NCBI RefSeq assembly: GCF_030348825.1
Contig: NZ_JAUCES010000005.1
Span: forward strand, 3,596,001-3,660,000
DNA from: Fictibacillus sp. b24
Lineage (GTDB): Bacteria > Bacillota > Bacilli > Bacillales > Fictibacillaceae
Reading direction: 5' to 3'
DNA: 64,000 bases
Below the pieces are notes generated by a model. It was not told where the DNA came from. It saw only the letters and a program-made list of their open reading frames with translations, and did no database searches. The translations under genes were made by a program, and so were the position numbers. The stretch's first letter is position 1. Each line of letters begins with the position of its first letter. Positions 18,235-27,329 of this stretch are shown here, in pieces.

Positions 18235-18981
18235 TTAAAACATCCCCAATGCCTTTTTAGTCGCTGGTCCTACAATTCCATCTACTGTTAGCTTCTTAGC
18301 TTTCTGAAACTGACGCACAGCCGCATCTGTATTTGCTCCAAATACGCCGTCAATTCCTTTTGTATTGTATCCTAAGCTAGTAAGTCTGCGTTGAAGCTCC
18401 ATAACTTCTGCGCCACGGCTACCCTTTTTCAAATTTACCACTGAAACAACAGGTACAGTTGAACCGTTCGTAATTTTGTATCCATTTGCTGCAGCCAGCG
18501 CAGGAAATGTTTTGCCTGAAGTCGTAATGACCACTGGTGTATTTACGGTTATTCTGGCATACAGCCATTGAACCTCATTATTGTACATGCGAATACAGCC
18601 TGCGCTTACATATTTACCAATCGAATTCGCGTTGTTGTTCCCATGGATCGCATAAGTTGTTCCCCAAGTTCCTCTAGCGTTTAATCCGAGCCATCTATTG
18701 CCTAACGGATTTCGAGGATCTCCCCCTGGGATGTTACCTGTATAATAAGGCCGGTTTGTGATTTTGTTTACGATTTTGAACTTTCCTTCTGGTGTATAAG
18801 ATGGCAGTTTACCTGTTGCTACTTTAAATACCTTTGATAATTTATTATTCTCGAAATACGCTAGCTGGTTTGTCGATTTGTTTATGATAATTAAAGATGA
18901 CGCTGCTGCTTTTGCTGGTTGCACTAGTAAGAACATAAAACAAAACATGAGTAATCCAATCCATATCTTTTTCGTTTTCAT
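18235..18981 (-). CDS. L,D-transpeptidase with peptidoglycan-binding domain
   Basis: 248 residues: signal peptide (1-26, ending AKAA), YkuD catalytic domain (about 28-155) with His113-Gly and SAGCIRM carrying the catalytic Cys129 and Arg131, then a C-terminal PG_binding_1 repeat (about 183-246, LKKGSRGAEVMELQRRL). It cross-links peptidoglycan stem peptides outside the cell, probably in the spore or vegetative wall. The order catalytic-then-binding domain is common in Bacillaceae paralogs of YkuD. Confidence 0.92.
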   Translation of the reverse strand: MKTKKIWIGLLMFCFMFLLVQPAKAAASSLIIINKSTNQLAYFENNKLSKVFKVATGKLPSYTPEGKFKIVNKITNRPYYTGNIPGGDPRNPLGNRWLGLNARGTWGTTYAIHGNNNANSIGKYVSAGCIRMYNNEVQWLYARITVNTPVVITTSGKTFPALAAANGYKITNGSTVPVVSVVNLKKGSRGAEVMELQRRLTSLGYNTKGIDGVFGANTDAAVRQFQKAKKLTVDGIVGPATKKALGMF

Positions 18982-19158
18982 TCTTTCTCTCCTGTTCTTT
19001 AGTGAAATAACAAATCCTCATATTCTATGCAAGGGAACAGGAGTTGCATTACAACTTTGTTAAAAAATTTAATCAAAAAATCATGGATCTTTAGCTTGTA
19101 TCACGAATAGAATAGTAGGTTATATTTAATTTATACATAGAAGAAAGAAGCTGAAATT

Positions 19159-19677
19159 ATGCGCAACCTTAATAACGTCTATATACGCAAAGCCACGAGT
19201 GATGATGCTCAAAACATGATTGACTTTTATAACGTGGTTGGCGGTGAAAGTGATTATCTATCCTTTGGAGCAAATGAATTTAAACGAGAGCTTAAAGATT
19301 ATAAAGACTACATCACAGCCACTTCACAGGAACCGAATTCTATCATGCTGCTTGCTACGATCGATTCTAAAATTATTGGCATTGCAACCATTAACTCCTC
19401 ACAAAAAGAACGAACCAAACATGTAGGAACACTTGGTATTGTAGTTTCAAAAAAATACACAGGCATGGGATTGGGAACAGCTTTAATGAATGAGTTTGTG
19501 ATGTGGGCAAGACAAAATGGAATTACAAAGAAAATTAGTCTCGTAACGAATGAAAATAATACGAAGGCGATTGATCTTTATAAGAAGCTGGGTTTTGAGA
19601 AGGAAGGTTTGTTGAAGAAGGATAATTTTATTAGAGGAACATATCATAACACCGTTGTGATGGGCTTATTTTTATAA
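19159..19677 (+). CDS. GNAT-family N-acetyltransferase
   Basis: 172 residues covering the full GNAT fold: VYIRKATSDDAQ at the start, the acetyl-CoA loop in VVSKKYTGMGLGTALMNEF (about 98-116), and the C-terminal NNTKAIDLYKKLGFEKEG. It transfers an acetyl group from acetyl-CoA to an amine; the acceptor is unknown. The gene stands alone, with an AGAAAGAAG ribosome site before ATG 19159. Confidence 0.85.
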   Translation: MRNLNNVYIRKATSDDAQNMIDFYNVVGGESDYLSFGANEFKRELKDYKDYITATSQEPNSIMLLATIDSKIIGIATINSSQKERTKHVGTLGIVVSKKYTGMGLGTALMNEFVMWARQNGITKKISLVTNENNTKAIDLYKKLGFEKEGLLKKDNFIRGTYHNTVVMGLFL

Positions 19678-19764
19678 ATTATTATCTTACGCTGGGTCAT
19701 TGTGTAGAAGCAGATGGAATTGACACTGACTGTTTCAACTTTTCAATGTTTTCTGAATTTGTTG

Positions 19765-19793
19765 TTGACTTTCTTCTTTTAGGGTGATAAATT
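19765..19793 (+). promoter_or_regulatory. promoter of the brnQ T-box leader
   Basis: TTGACT (19765-19770), 17-bp spacer and TAAATT (19788-19793) preceded by TGA, an extended -10. Transcription would start at about 19800, just before the T-box stem I. Confidence 0.75.
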
Positions 19794-19794
19794 T

Positions 19795-20067
19795 ACAATT
19801 AATATTAAAATCAATGACGAGAAAGAGTAAGATTTGATCACTGTTCCCCAGAGAATCGGCGCTTGGTGAAAGCCGATGTTCAGTTCTTATCCGAAAATCA
19901 TCTCTGAGATGCAAAGCTGACATGTAAGCTTTGACGGGCCGTCCGCCGTTACAAGGGAACACGTATGTTTGTACGTTGACTGAGTGCCGTAAGCTTTTCA
20001 TGAGCTGCGGAATTAGGGTGGTAACGCGAGCGATAACTCGTCCCTTCTATAGGGGCGGGTTTTTTTA
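19795..20067 (+). promoter_or_regulatory. T-box riboswitch, probably tRNA-Ile specific
   Basis: The leader holds a stem I with GGCGCTTGGTGAAAGCC (apical loop), a specifier region GAAAATCATCTCTGAG with ATC (Ile) at 19897-19899, and the T-box core AATTAGGGTGGTAACGCG (20011-20028). TGGT can pair with an ACCA tRNA end. It finishes with a terminator, stem CTCGTCCC (20037-20044) to GGGGCGGG (20052-20059), then T8. Uncharged tRNA-Ile should favour antitermination and brnQ expression. The core has AACGCG where ACCGCG is usual. Confidence 0.9.
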
Positions 20068-20098
20068 TGTTTTAAAACAATAAAAGGAGAGATTACTT

Positions 20099-21433
20099 AT
20101 GAGAAAGATGGACACCGTTTTTATTGGACTTATGTTATTTTCAATGTTTTTTGGAGCAGGAAATCTCATCTTCCCTCCATTTTTGGGAGCTGAGGCAGGA
20201 TCCTCATACTGGCTTGCGATGGCAGGCTTTATTCTGACAGGAGTCGGACTTCCTTTTGCCGTATTATTTGCCGTTTCCCTTGTAAAAGGAGGCGTTCAAA
20301 CGATAGGCAATCGCGTACATCCCGTTTTCAGCACCGTCTTTATGGTAGTCATCTACTTAAGTATCGGGCCATTCCTAGCCATTCCGAGAAATGCAAACGT
20401 TGCTTATGAAATGGGGCTTAAACCGTTCTTGAGCAATAATTCGAATGCAGCACTTATTCTTTTATTATTCACGGTTACTTTTTTCGCACTGGTTTATGCA
20501 GTCAGCCTTAATCCATCAAAAATGGAGAAATATATGGGACGCTGGATTACACCAACTCTTCTCTTATCGATGGTTGTTCTTTGTACGGTAGGGTTTTTTA
20601 AACTTGATGCTCCACTTCAATCACCATCTGCTAACTATCAATCCGGAGCTTTTTCAAAAGGTTTCATTGAAGGGTACAACACAATGGATGCTCTTGCTGC
20701 TCTCGCTTTTGGTATTGTTATACTTACGGCGATTCAGCAAAGAGGCGTTCAGGATCGAAAGCAATTAACCAACTACACACTAAAAGCAGGTTTGATTGCG
20801 GGTACGTTGCTAACACTTGTTTATGTCAGCTTAGGATTAATCGGCGGAAAGATGGCTGCAGCCGGTACTTTTGAAAATGGTACGGACATTCTTTCTGCAG
20901 CTTCCACTCTTTTACTAGGTAAAAGCGGAACAGCTCTGCTTGGCTTTATTTTTACATTAGCTTGCTTTACTACAGTTGTTGGTTTAACGACAGCATGCGG
21001 TCAGTACTTTTCAAAATTAATTCCAAGTGTCAGCTACAAAACGGTAGTCTTACTCGTTACACTAGTAAGTTTTACTCTATCAAATCTAGGACTGAACCAA
21101 ATTCTTAAAGTGTCGGTACCGTTTTTGGTCACAGCCTATCCATTAACGATCGTATTAATTGCACTTACGTTTTTTAATCGTTTCTTTAAAAATCCAAAAA
21201 AAGTGTACGGCAGTGCGGTTCTATTTACAGGAGTATTCGCCTTGATGGACGGTTTGGCTGCATTCGGAGTAGATCTAGGTCCAGTACAAGTGATGAAAGA
21301 CATCCTCCCTCTATCTTCTATGGGGTTACAGTGGATTCTTCCAGCTTTAGTTGGTACGGCAGTCGGAATGGCTTTAAGCAGCTTAAGCCGTACACATTCA
21401 GCATTAGATGAGGTTGAAGTGAAGGCTTCATAA
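20099..21433 (+). CDS. brnQ: branched-chain amino acid transporter (LIVCS family)
   Basis: 444 residues with about twelve membrane spans, opening VFIGLMLFSMFFGAGNLIFPP, the hallmark of BrnQ/LIVCS Na+-coupled carriers. It imports Ile, Leu and Val. ATG 20099 has AAAGGAGAG upstream. The T-box leader ties its expression to tRNA charging, most likely isoleucine. A strong terminator follows. The Leu/Ile/Val assignment is family knowledge; the Ile preference is inferred from the specifier. Confidence 0.94.
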   Translation: MRKMDTVFIGLMLFSMFFGAGNLIFPPFLGAEAGSSYWLAMAGFILTGVGLPFAVLFAVSLVKGGVQTIGNRVHPVFSTVFMVVIYLSIGPFLAIPRNANVAYEMGLKPFLSNNSNAALILLLFTVTFFALVYAVSLNPSKMEKYMGRWITPTLLLSMVVLCTVGFFKLDAPLQSPSANYQSGAFSKGFIEGYNTMDALAALAFGIVILTAIQQRGVQDRKQLTNYTLKAGLIAGTLLTLVYVSLGLIGGKMAAAGTFENGTDILSAASTLLLGKSGTALLGFIFTLACFTTVVGLTTACGQYFSKLIPSVSYKTVVLLVTLVSFTLSNLGLNQILKVSVPFLVTAYPLTIVLIALTFFNRFFKNPKKVYGSAVLFTGVFALMDGLAAFGVDLGPVQVMKDILPLSSMGLQWILPALVGTAVGMALSSLSRTHSALDEVEVKAS

Positions 21434-21454
21434 ATTTTCACAGCATAACAAAAC

Positions 21455-21495
21455 GAAGGAGCTAATCCGCATAAAATGGAATTAGCTCCTTCTTT
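21455..21495. terminator. bidirectional terminator between brnQ and telA
   Basis: GAAGGAGCTAAT (21455-21466) pairs with ATTAGCTCCTTC (21481-21492), perfect 12 bp, with T-rich flank on the brnQ side. Confidence 0.85.
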
Positions 21496-21497
21496 AA

Positions 21498-22673
21498 TTA
21501 TTCACCTTTAATTTCTAGCAGCTTCTGTCTTAACCCAATCTCCATCGTTGCCAGCTCTTCTTCAGCAAGACGTCTCTTCATACGCCCTTCTTCTTGTATA
21601 CGAAGGGTTTCCTCGAGTGTTGAAAGAAGATTTTCTTGCGTCTTCTTCAGCGTCTCAATATCAATTAAGCCTCGTTCGTTTTCTTTAGCGGTTTCAATCG
21701 TATTCGTTTTTAGCATCTCTGCATTTTTTAGTAAAAGCTCGTTCGTCGTTTTGGATACCTGTTTTTGAGCCTCTACAGCATTTCGCTGTCTGATCAACGT
21801 CAGAGCAATGGCTACTTGGTTTTTCCATAGCGGAATCGCCGTCATGATTGATGACTGTATTTTTTCAACAAGTGCTTGATTCGTGTTTTGAATGAGTCGA
21901 ATCTGCGGTGCACTCTGAATCGTGATTTCACGGCTTAGTTTCAAGTCATGAACTCGCTTATCTAAGCGGTCAGCAAACTGTACCATATCGTTAACTTCCT
22001 GAAACTTCATTTGATCGTTCGTCTGTTCTGCTACTTTTCTCATCTCAGGAATCGTAACTTGATTAAGCTCATCTAACTTTAATTCCCCAGCTGCGATGTA
22101 GACATTCAGTGCCTGGAAGTACTCTTTATTATTATCGTACAGCTTTTCAAGCATGACGATATCAGACATGAGCACATTTTTGCTTCCGTCCAGCTTAACA
22201 GAAATGCGGTCAATCTGAGCGCCTGTTTTTTGATACTTCGAAAGAACTTCTTGAACAGAGCCTGAAAGCTTTCCGAACATGCGTCCGATTAACGTTGGTT
22301 TGTTTGACTTTAGTTCTTCAGGATTAACATCTTGAAGCTTTCTCATCAAATCTCCAATGATTTCACCGATCTGTCCTGTATCTTTCTTTTTCACGTGCTC
22401 GAGCATCGTATTTGAAAAGGAATGCAGCTTTGCCTGAGCCGGTGCACCATACGTAATCATCGTCTGGTGATTAGTAGGGTCAATCTGTTTTGCTAACTGA
22501 TAAGCTTTTTCCTTGTTTTCTTCTGGTAGCACATCTATTAACCGAACCTGCTTATTCTCACTCGCTGGAACTGCAGATTCTTGCTTATCACCAAAAGGAT
22601 TTGCCAGCAAGTCATCCATTAGATTTGCTGGTTCATCTGTATTATAAATGCGCGGTGCATTATTTTCTTTCAT
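21498..22673 (-). CDS. telA: TelA-family protein (YaaN-like)
   Basis: 391 residues, helical, with the TelA signature region [27 protein letters not shown] (about 171-197) and long coiled-coil C-terminus. Members are named for tellurite/toxic anion resistance, but the mechanism is unresolved. It follows xpaC with a 14-bp overlap, the same pair (xpaC-yaaN) seen in B. subtilis. It has no membrane span. Confidence 0.9.
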   Translation of the reverse strand: MKENNAPRIYNTDEPANLMDDLLANPFGDKQESAVPASENKQVRLIDVLPEENKEKAYQLAKQIDPTNHQTMITYGAPAQAKLHSFSNTMLEHVKKKDTGQIGEIIGDLMRKLQDVNPEELKSNKPTLIGRMFGKLSGSVQEVLSKYQKTGAQIDRISVKLDGSKNVLMSDIVMLEKLYDNNKEYFQALNVYIAAGELKLDELNQVTIPEMRKVAEQTNDQMKFQEVNDMVQFADRLDKRVHDLKLSREITIQSAPQIRLIQNTNQALVEKIQSSIMTAIPLWKNQVAIALTLIRQRNAVEAQKQVSKTTNELLLKNAEMLKTNTIETAKENERGLIDIETLKKTQENLLSTLEETLRIQEEGRMKRRLAEEELATMEIGLRQKLLEIKGE

Positions 22674-23325
22674 TTATATCTCCTGCCTTTTTTATGGATT
22701 GTGAATCTTTCAGAGACTTAATGGAGTACTTCGCCACATCGATTTCATAATGCAGGTCATCTATATCATTTGACAAAACCTGGTATAAATCCTTTTCGAT
22801 ATACTCTTTCAGTTCGTCGAGCGTTCTTTTTGTCTCCACTAACGATTGGGTTAACTCCTTCGTCTTTCGCGGCTGTGATGATAAAAACATATACTTTTCA
22901 GTGAGTTCAACCGCTGAATCCAAATGTGAAAAATAAAACTGTTCCGCTAAATAAAAACGTCGTGGTTCTTTCTGAGTTAAGCTTTGTATCTTCCTTACTA
23001 CACGAACAAGATCGGCTCTTTGTTTTAATGTGGGAAGGTCTCGGACAGAAAGCAATGCTTTTTGCAGCCGATAGATCTTAGGCTTCGCTTCGTCTAAATT
23101 TTTTCTGATGTATTTATATTCTCTTCTCGATAATTGATGTTCACTGAGGAATCGCTGCTTTTGAAGAAGTCCCGTTGCTGTGTATGCGGCAGCGCCACCG
23201 GCTACTGCAATTCCTGACGACATGAGGTAAGTCTGGTCATATCCGATAATACTAGCCAGCCATACTCCTGCTGAAGCTGGAATGGCAACAAACATGCGGA
23301 TAAAAAAGGCTAAAAATCCGTTCAT
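22660..23325 (-). CDS. xpaC: XpaC-family membrane protein
   Basis: 221 residues: two N-terminal membrane segments (about 3-25 and 32-50) and a long helical cytoplasmic part. It matches the 5-bromo-4-chloroindolyl phosphate hydrolysis protein family (XpaC), named from an old phenotype; the true function is unknown. It overlaps the telA gene by 14 bp, so the two products probably act together at the membrane. Confidence 0.87.
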   Translation of the reverse strand: MNGFLAFFIRMFVAIPASAGVWLASIIGYDQTYLMSSGIAVAGGAAAYTATGLLQKQRFLSEHQLSRREYKYIRKNLDEAKPKIYRLQKALLSVRDLPTLKQRADLVRVVRKIQSLTQKEPRRFYLAEQFYFSHLDSAVELTEKYMFLSSQPRKTKELTQSLVETKRTLDELKEYIEKDLYQVLSNDIDDLHYEIDVAKYSIKSLKDSQSIKKAGDINERK

Positions 23326-23535
23326 TGTAATCGACTCCTGACATAAACTCTTTTTTATTCATACGTTCGTACAAGTTTGAGAGTTTCGTTTTAAATAAAA
23401 ATTGTTCATATATAATATGTTTCTATTATTACCTTATCGAAACCTTCCTAAAATCACCATGGCTTCGAGAAGTAATGTGTTCTAGGACTTGAGGCGTATT
23501 TTTTTAAAAAGCTGTTTTCGTATGCACTTGTTAGT

Positions 23536-23665
23536 AGTTGATTTCCGTTCCAGATGCTCGCTTTCCGCGGGGCAGGCGGTGAGCCACATTCGTACGTTTA
23601 ACGTATAAGTGTCTCACCTGACCGCTTGTCCCGCATGAGTCTCGCATCATCCACTACAATCAACT
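23536..23665. repeat. long-hairpin dispersed repeat, copy 1
   Basis: About 130 bp bounded by inverted ends AGTTGATT and AATCAACT. Inside, GCGGGGCAGGCGGT pairs with ACCGCTTGTCCCGC, GGTGAG with CTCACC, and ACATTCGTACGT with ACGTATAAGTGT around a TTA loop, giving one nearly continuous stem of roughly 35 bp. A 44-nt block (23555-23598) is identical to 53473-53516. No reading frame is present. The gene-free stretch 23326-23774 holds only this element and the next terminator. Confidence 0.8.
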
Positions 23666-23720
23666 TGCAGTGAAGGAAAAAATTTCATAACCTACAACCT
23701 TTTAGAAAAGTATCATTTAT

Positions 23721-23756
23721 AAAAAAACTCACCTTCTAAAATTGATGGTGAGTTTT
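23721..23756 (-). terminator. terminator of the WGR gene
   Basis: AAAACTCACC (23724-23733) pairs with GGTGAGTTTT (23747-23756), with a run of seven T on the reverse strand. Confidence 0.85.
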
Positions 23757-23774
23757 GATTTTTATGTGATTGAA

Positions 23775-24569
23775 TTAGTACTCAATTGGCCTTTCTCCAA
23801 AAGCTTCCCATAAAAGGGGAAACTTTTTTCTTAGTCCTTCTTCATCATCTTCATCCCAATCAAATTCAATTTCTGGTGGTTCGCTTTGATTTTCGTTGGT
23901 TAACTTGTCATATAAGTCTTGGTACTCTTCAAAATCTTGGCCAGTTTTTTCTTCATATGCTTCACACGCAACAGACAATAGCTCTTCAAGCTGCGGTATT
24001 TCTTCTTGCTCTTCTATTAGTTTTAAATAAGGCAGCAGTGACTCAGGATTCTTTATAGCAGCCTCGTAAGCTTCTTTTCCGAGGTATAGCAGAAAAGCTC
24101 TAAAATAATCAAAACAATCATCAGAACATCCTCCCATTATGATGTATGCTGCAGCCCATAAATCAGATGTGTATGACTTTGTATAGTATGTATTCAATAT
24201 AACATCAAACATGATGATGTCTTTTACAGGTCTTTTTGAGAGCTGATACATCAGCCATTCCATTTGCTCATCGGAATCATCGCCTTTTTCTTTACATTTA
24301 TCGATCAGCTCCCAAAACAGAGTTTCTGTCATGGTTGAATCTTTTAATACTGAATCGCTTGATTCTGCGTGGACGTACCCTTTCTTTATCTTAGATCGGA
24401 TAAGTTTATCAGCTTCTTTACGGCATTTCTCTTCGGAGTCGAATGTTTTTGTTTTTATGGCTCCAATAGTCCCCACTTTTCCGTAGGTAACGACATAAGA
24501 GTTTCCTGTCTGGTTTATTTTCCAAAACTTATTAGAAGAACCATCCTTATAAATAAGTAAAGTTTCCAT
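23775..24569 (-). CDS. WGR-domain protein with DUF4240 region
   Basis: About 264 residues. The N-terminal ~75 form a WGR domain ([20 protein letters not shown]; the WGR motif itself is degenerate, YGKVG), as in MolR and PARP-like proteins. The rest ([39 protein letters not shown]) matches DUF4240, and the C-terminus is very acidic. ATG 24569 was chosen because GAGGGG precedes it by 9 nt. The function is unknown, probably nucleic-acid or protein binding. Confidence 0.82.
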   Translation of the reverse strand: METLLIYKDGSSNKFWKINQTGNSYVVTYGKVGTIGAIKTKTFDSEEKCRKEADKLIRSKIKKGYVHAESSDSVLKDSTMTETLFWELIDKCKEKGDDSDEQMEWLMYQLSKRPVKDIIMFDVILNTYYTKSYTSDLWAAAYIIMGGCSDDCFDYFRAFLLYLGKEAYEAAIKNPESLLPYLKLIEEQEEIPQLEELLSVACEAYEEKTGQDFEEYQDLYDKLTNENQSEPPEIEFDWDEDDEEGLRKKFPLLWEAFGERPIEY

Positions 24570-24844
24570 AAAAAATAACCCCTCATCTTCCATAACGATA
24601 TAAATATCATGCTTTATATTTCTATTGTTTCACAAAACAAAGACGCTGAATATGTATACATCACATAAACAGCGCCTTTAACTTAAACTCACTTTATTCA
24701 CTTAAACGTTCTTTCCTTTCTTCCTAATACACAAATGCTAGTTATTTGTCCCATAACTAGACTTCAATTAATTGTTCGTTCAATCAATTGCCTTGCATTA
24801 GATCTTATTTTTCCTTTTTACTTTTTCCTTTACCTCGGTAATTT

Positions 24845-24943
24845 CCCACATGCCCACATGCTGCGAAAATAGTTTTCACCGGCTATTTCCATCTGCAACA
24901 CGATCTTAGCATGCTTCGCTCACATACGTCATTGGAATCAACC
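24845..24943. repeat. structured tandem repeat, unit A
   Basis: About 99 bp, roughly two-thirds identical to unit B 125 bp downstream. Shared blocks are CCCACAT, CGAAA, AGTTTTCAC, ATGCTTCGCT and CATTGGAATCA. AAATAG and CTATTT form a 6-bp stem around TTTTCACCGG. It lies in the gene-poor stretch 24570-25342, where no convincing reading frame is visible. Confidence 0.7.
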
Positions 24944-24969
24944 TCTTTCGTAATGTGTATTTGCGCGTT

Positions 24970-25068
24970 CCCACATATCCACACATCTCGAAATCAGTTT
25001 TCACAGGCTGATTTCTATCTGGATGTGATTTGATATGCTTCGCTAACTTATTTCATTGGAATCACGCC
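24970..25068. repeat. structured tandem repeat, unit B
   Basis: Second unit. Its stem is GAAATCAG/CTGATTTC around TTTTCACAGG. Compared with unit A, two stem positions differ on both arms while staying paired (T-A to C-G, A-T to T-A), which suggests selection on the hairpin. It ends about 275 bp before the double P-loop ATPase gene. Confidence 0.7.
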
Positions 25069-25342
25069 TTCCTTTTGTAAAGGTGGTGTTTCTTTGTTAA
25101 TTACATATTAACTCATTCTAAATTTTATTTAAATATTCAGAATAATCAATTTTATGTGATTTACGGTGAATTTATTACTCTTTTGCTAATCATACTCCTT
25201 CATTCGTAAAATTTCTTTTTATTTCATCATATTTCAACAATTTAAATAATAAATGTGTTTTTTTAGGCTATCACCTATTCTTTCCTCCTTACATAACATG
25301 CTTGTAGAAACACAACTACACATAAGAGGAGTGTTTTGAACA

Positions 25343-26443
25343 TTGACTGGAAAAATTCTAAACTATTATGCTGGCGGCAATACGGCAAGAGGTTTTCACA
25401 ACTTATTTTCATCCAATCTTAGTGGTCTTGATCGTCTTTTTATCCTTAAAGGCGGCCCCGGTACAGGCAAATCTACGTTAATGAAATCGATCGGCAAAAG
25501 GTGGAACGAAGAGGGCTATGATGTAGAATACATTCATTGCGCTTCTGACAACGGGTCAATTGACGGAGTTATCCTTCGGGAACTAAGTATTGGAATCGTT
25601 GACGGCACGGCGCCTCACGTTATTGAACCTAAAGCTCCAGGCGCAATTGAAGAATACGTAAACTTAGGGGAAGCTTGGGATTCAAAAAAGCTTGCAAAGA
25701 GTAAAAAAGAAATTCTTCAGCTATCAGAGTCAATCTCTGCTGATTTCCTAAAAGCGTATGAAACTTTTCATGAAGCACTCCTCATTCATGATGAATGGGA
25801 AGAAATTTATATTATGAACATGGATTATAACAAAGCAAATAAACTTACCGATGAATTAATGCATAAGTTTTTTTCTAAAAAAGTTAATAAACAAGCAAAC
25901 GTATATCACCGTTTCTTAGGAGCCGCTACTCCTAAGGGAGCTGTAGACTTTGTTCCAAACCTGACAGAGGGATTGAATAAACGGTACCTTATAAAGGGCC
26001 GGCCAGGATCAGGTAAATCCACGCTATTAAAGAAATTAGCAGCCAATGCTGAAGCTTCGGGATATGATGTGGAGATTTATCATTGCGGATTCGATCCTAA
26101 TAGTCTCGATATGATTATAGTAAGAGAGCTAGGATTTGCGATTTTTGACAGCACTGCTCCTCACGAGTATTTCCCTGAACGCAAAGGAGATACAATTGTT
26201 GATATGTATGCAAAGACCATTAAACCTGGTACTGATGAAAAATATTTTGATAGCCTTAAAGAAATCAGCGGCCGCTATACACAGAAAATGAAGGAAGCCA
26301 TAAGCTTTTTAGCAGATGCAAAAAATAAGCATGATGATCTCGAGAAGATTTATGTTGCAGCTATGGATTTTACAAAATTAGATGCTATTCAAAGCAGGCT
26401 TGACCAAGAAATTGATCGACTAGCCACTGCAAGGCAAAAATGA
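25343..26443 (+). CDS. ATPase with two tandem P-loop domains
   Basis: 366 residues made of two similar halves about 182 residues apart. Walker A is GGPGTGKST at 37-45 and again GRPGSGKST at 219-227. The segments GYDVEYIHCASDNGSIDGVI and GYDVEIYHCGFDPNSLDMII repeat in step, as do IGIVDGTAPHVIEP and FAIFDSTAPHEYFP. It resembles an uncharacterised Bacillus ATPase/nucleotide-kinase-like family. Start TTG 25343 follows AAGAGGAG by 11 nt; the frame upstream is closed. No cofactor, partner or pathway is evident. Upstream lie the structured tandem repeats. Confidence 0.8.
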   Translation: MTGKILNYYAGGNTARGFHNLFSSNLSGLDRLFILKGGPGTGKSTLMKSIGKRWNEEGYDVEYIHCASDNGSIDGVILRELSIGIVDGTAPHVIEPKAPGAIEEYVNLGEAWDSKKLAKSKKEILQLSESISADFLKAYETFHEALLIHDEWEEIYIMNMDYNKANKLTDELMHKFFSKKVNKQANVYHRFLGAATPKGAVDFVPNLTEGLNKRYLIKGRPGSGKSTLLKKLAANAEASGYDVEIYHCGFDPNSLDMIIVRELGFAIFDSTAPHEYFPERKGDTIVDMYAKTIKPGTDEKYFDSLKEISGRYTQKMKEAISFLADAKNKHDDLEKIYVAAMDFTKLDAIQSRLDQEIDRLATARQK

Positions 26444-26452
26444 CATTTGATT

Positions 26453-26484
26453 CAGTCACCATTTTTGTTGGTGGCTGTTTTTTT
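26453..26484 (+). terminator. terminator of the double P-loop ATPase gene
   Basis: CAGTCACC (26453-26460) pairs with GGTGGCTG (26470-26477; one wobble), followed by seven T. Confidence 0.82.
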
Positions 26485-26525
26485 GTTATGATGATTAAAA
26501 CTAATTTACATATGGAGGACTGGCT

Positions 26526-26978
26526 ATGAACATAGAGGCAACACAGGAAATTCGAAATTTGTATCAACAGTTTTTGAACGCTTGGAATGAGCGAAACGCA
26601 CGTGGTATGGCTGATCATTTTACAGAAGACGGTGAGATGATCGGTTATGATGGAAGCCAGGCGTTCGGTCCTGATGAAGTATATTCACATTTGGAGCCGA
26701 TTTTCAGCAGCTTCCCTACCCCTCCTTATTATGCAAAAGTGAAGAACGTTTCCTTTTTAAGCGAAGATGCGGTCATCCTTAGGGCAATTGCAGGAATGAT
26801 TCCTATGGGAAAAACCGAGCTTTCTCCAGAGCTGAATACACATCATACCGTTGTTGCAGTTAAAAAAGAAACAGGCTGGTTCATTAAGCTATTCCAAAAC
26901 ACACCTGCACAATTTCATGGACGGCCTGAGCTTGTGGAGAAGTTTACTGATGAACTAAAAAAATTGCTTCCAAAATAA
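26526..26978 (+). CDS. SgcJ/EcaC-type SnoaL-like protein
   Basis: 150 residues of the NTF2/SnoaL fold: IRNLYQQFLNAWNERNARGMADHFTEDGEMIGYDG at the N-terminus, then HHTVVAVKKETGWFIKLFQNTP. Family members form dimers with a deep pocket, and most have no proven substrate. ATG 26526 is preceded by TGGAGGAC. It is a single gene with a bidirectional terminator behind it. Confidence 0.78.
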   Translation: MNIEATQEIRNLYQQFLNAWNERNARGMADHFTEDGEMIGYDGSQAFGPDEVYSHLEPIFSSFPTPPYYAKVKNVSFLSEDAVILRAIAGMIPMGKTELSPELNTHHTVVAVKKETGWFIKLFQNTPAQFHGRPELVEKFTDELKKLLPK

Positions 26979-26982
26979 GAAA

Positions 26983-27014
26983 ACAAAACCCGCTAACTTA
27001 TCAGCGGGTTTTGT
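26983..27014. terminator. bidirectional terminator
   Basis: ACAAAACCCGCT (26983-26994) pairs perfectly with AGCGGGTTTTGT (27003-27014) between convergent genes. Confidence 0.88.
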
Positions 27015-27022
27015 AATATCAT

Positions 27023-27211
27023 CTATTTTCTTAATATATCCCGAAGTCCTAAATAGATTAAAACAAATCCAAAAACAAGAACAGTTAGAATAGCAATAAT
27101 TTTAATTGCTGGACCGAACGCAGCTAAAAATGTACCGCCTAGTGGAAGTGCAAGCAGAAAATACCCAGCTAATAAAGCCCCAATGAGTGTTAATACGTTT
27201 GTATTAGACAT
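27023..27211 (-). CDS. small two-span membrane protein
   Basis: 62 residues, two hydrophobic helices (about 6-28 and 33-56) and a short basic end LRDILRK. The ribosome site AAGGAGGCGCAAT before the ATG is strong, which supports a real gene. I do not recognise a family. Confidence 0.68.
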   Translation of the reverse strand: MSNTNVLTLIGALLAGYFLLALPLGGTFLAAFGPAIKIIAILTVLVFGFVLIYLGLRDILRK

Positions 27212-27329
27212 ATTGCGCCTCCTTATAACAGATTTTTCTTCTCGTTATAAGGTATGCTCAGGTGCCGCGAGTGGTTAACTCTTGTTTTATTAACTAATTT
27301 GTCCAATCTAAGAATTAATTTGTCCACTC

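Noticed and set aside
19735-20001. Reverse frame of about 88 codons over the T-box leader
   Set aside because: It lies exactly on the structured leader and its promoter; composition is not protein-like.
26983-27014. Inverted repeat as a transcription factor site
   Set aside because: Position between convergent stop codons and flanking T/A runs fit a shared terminator.
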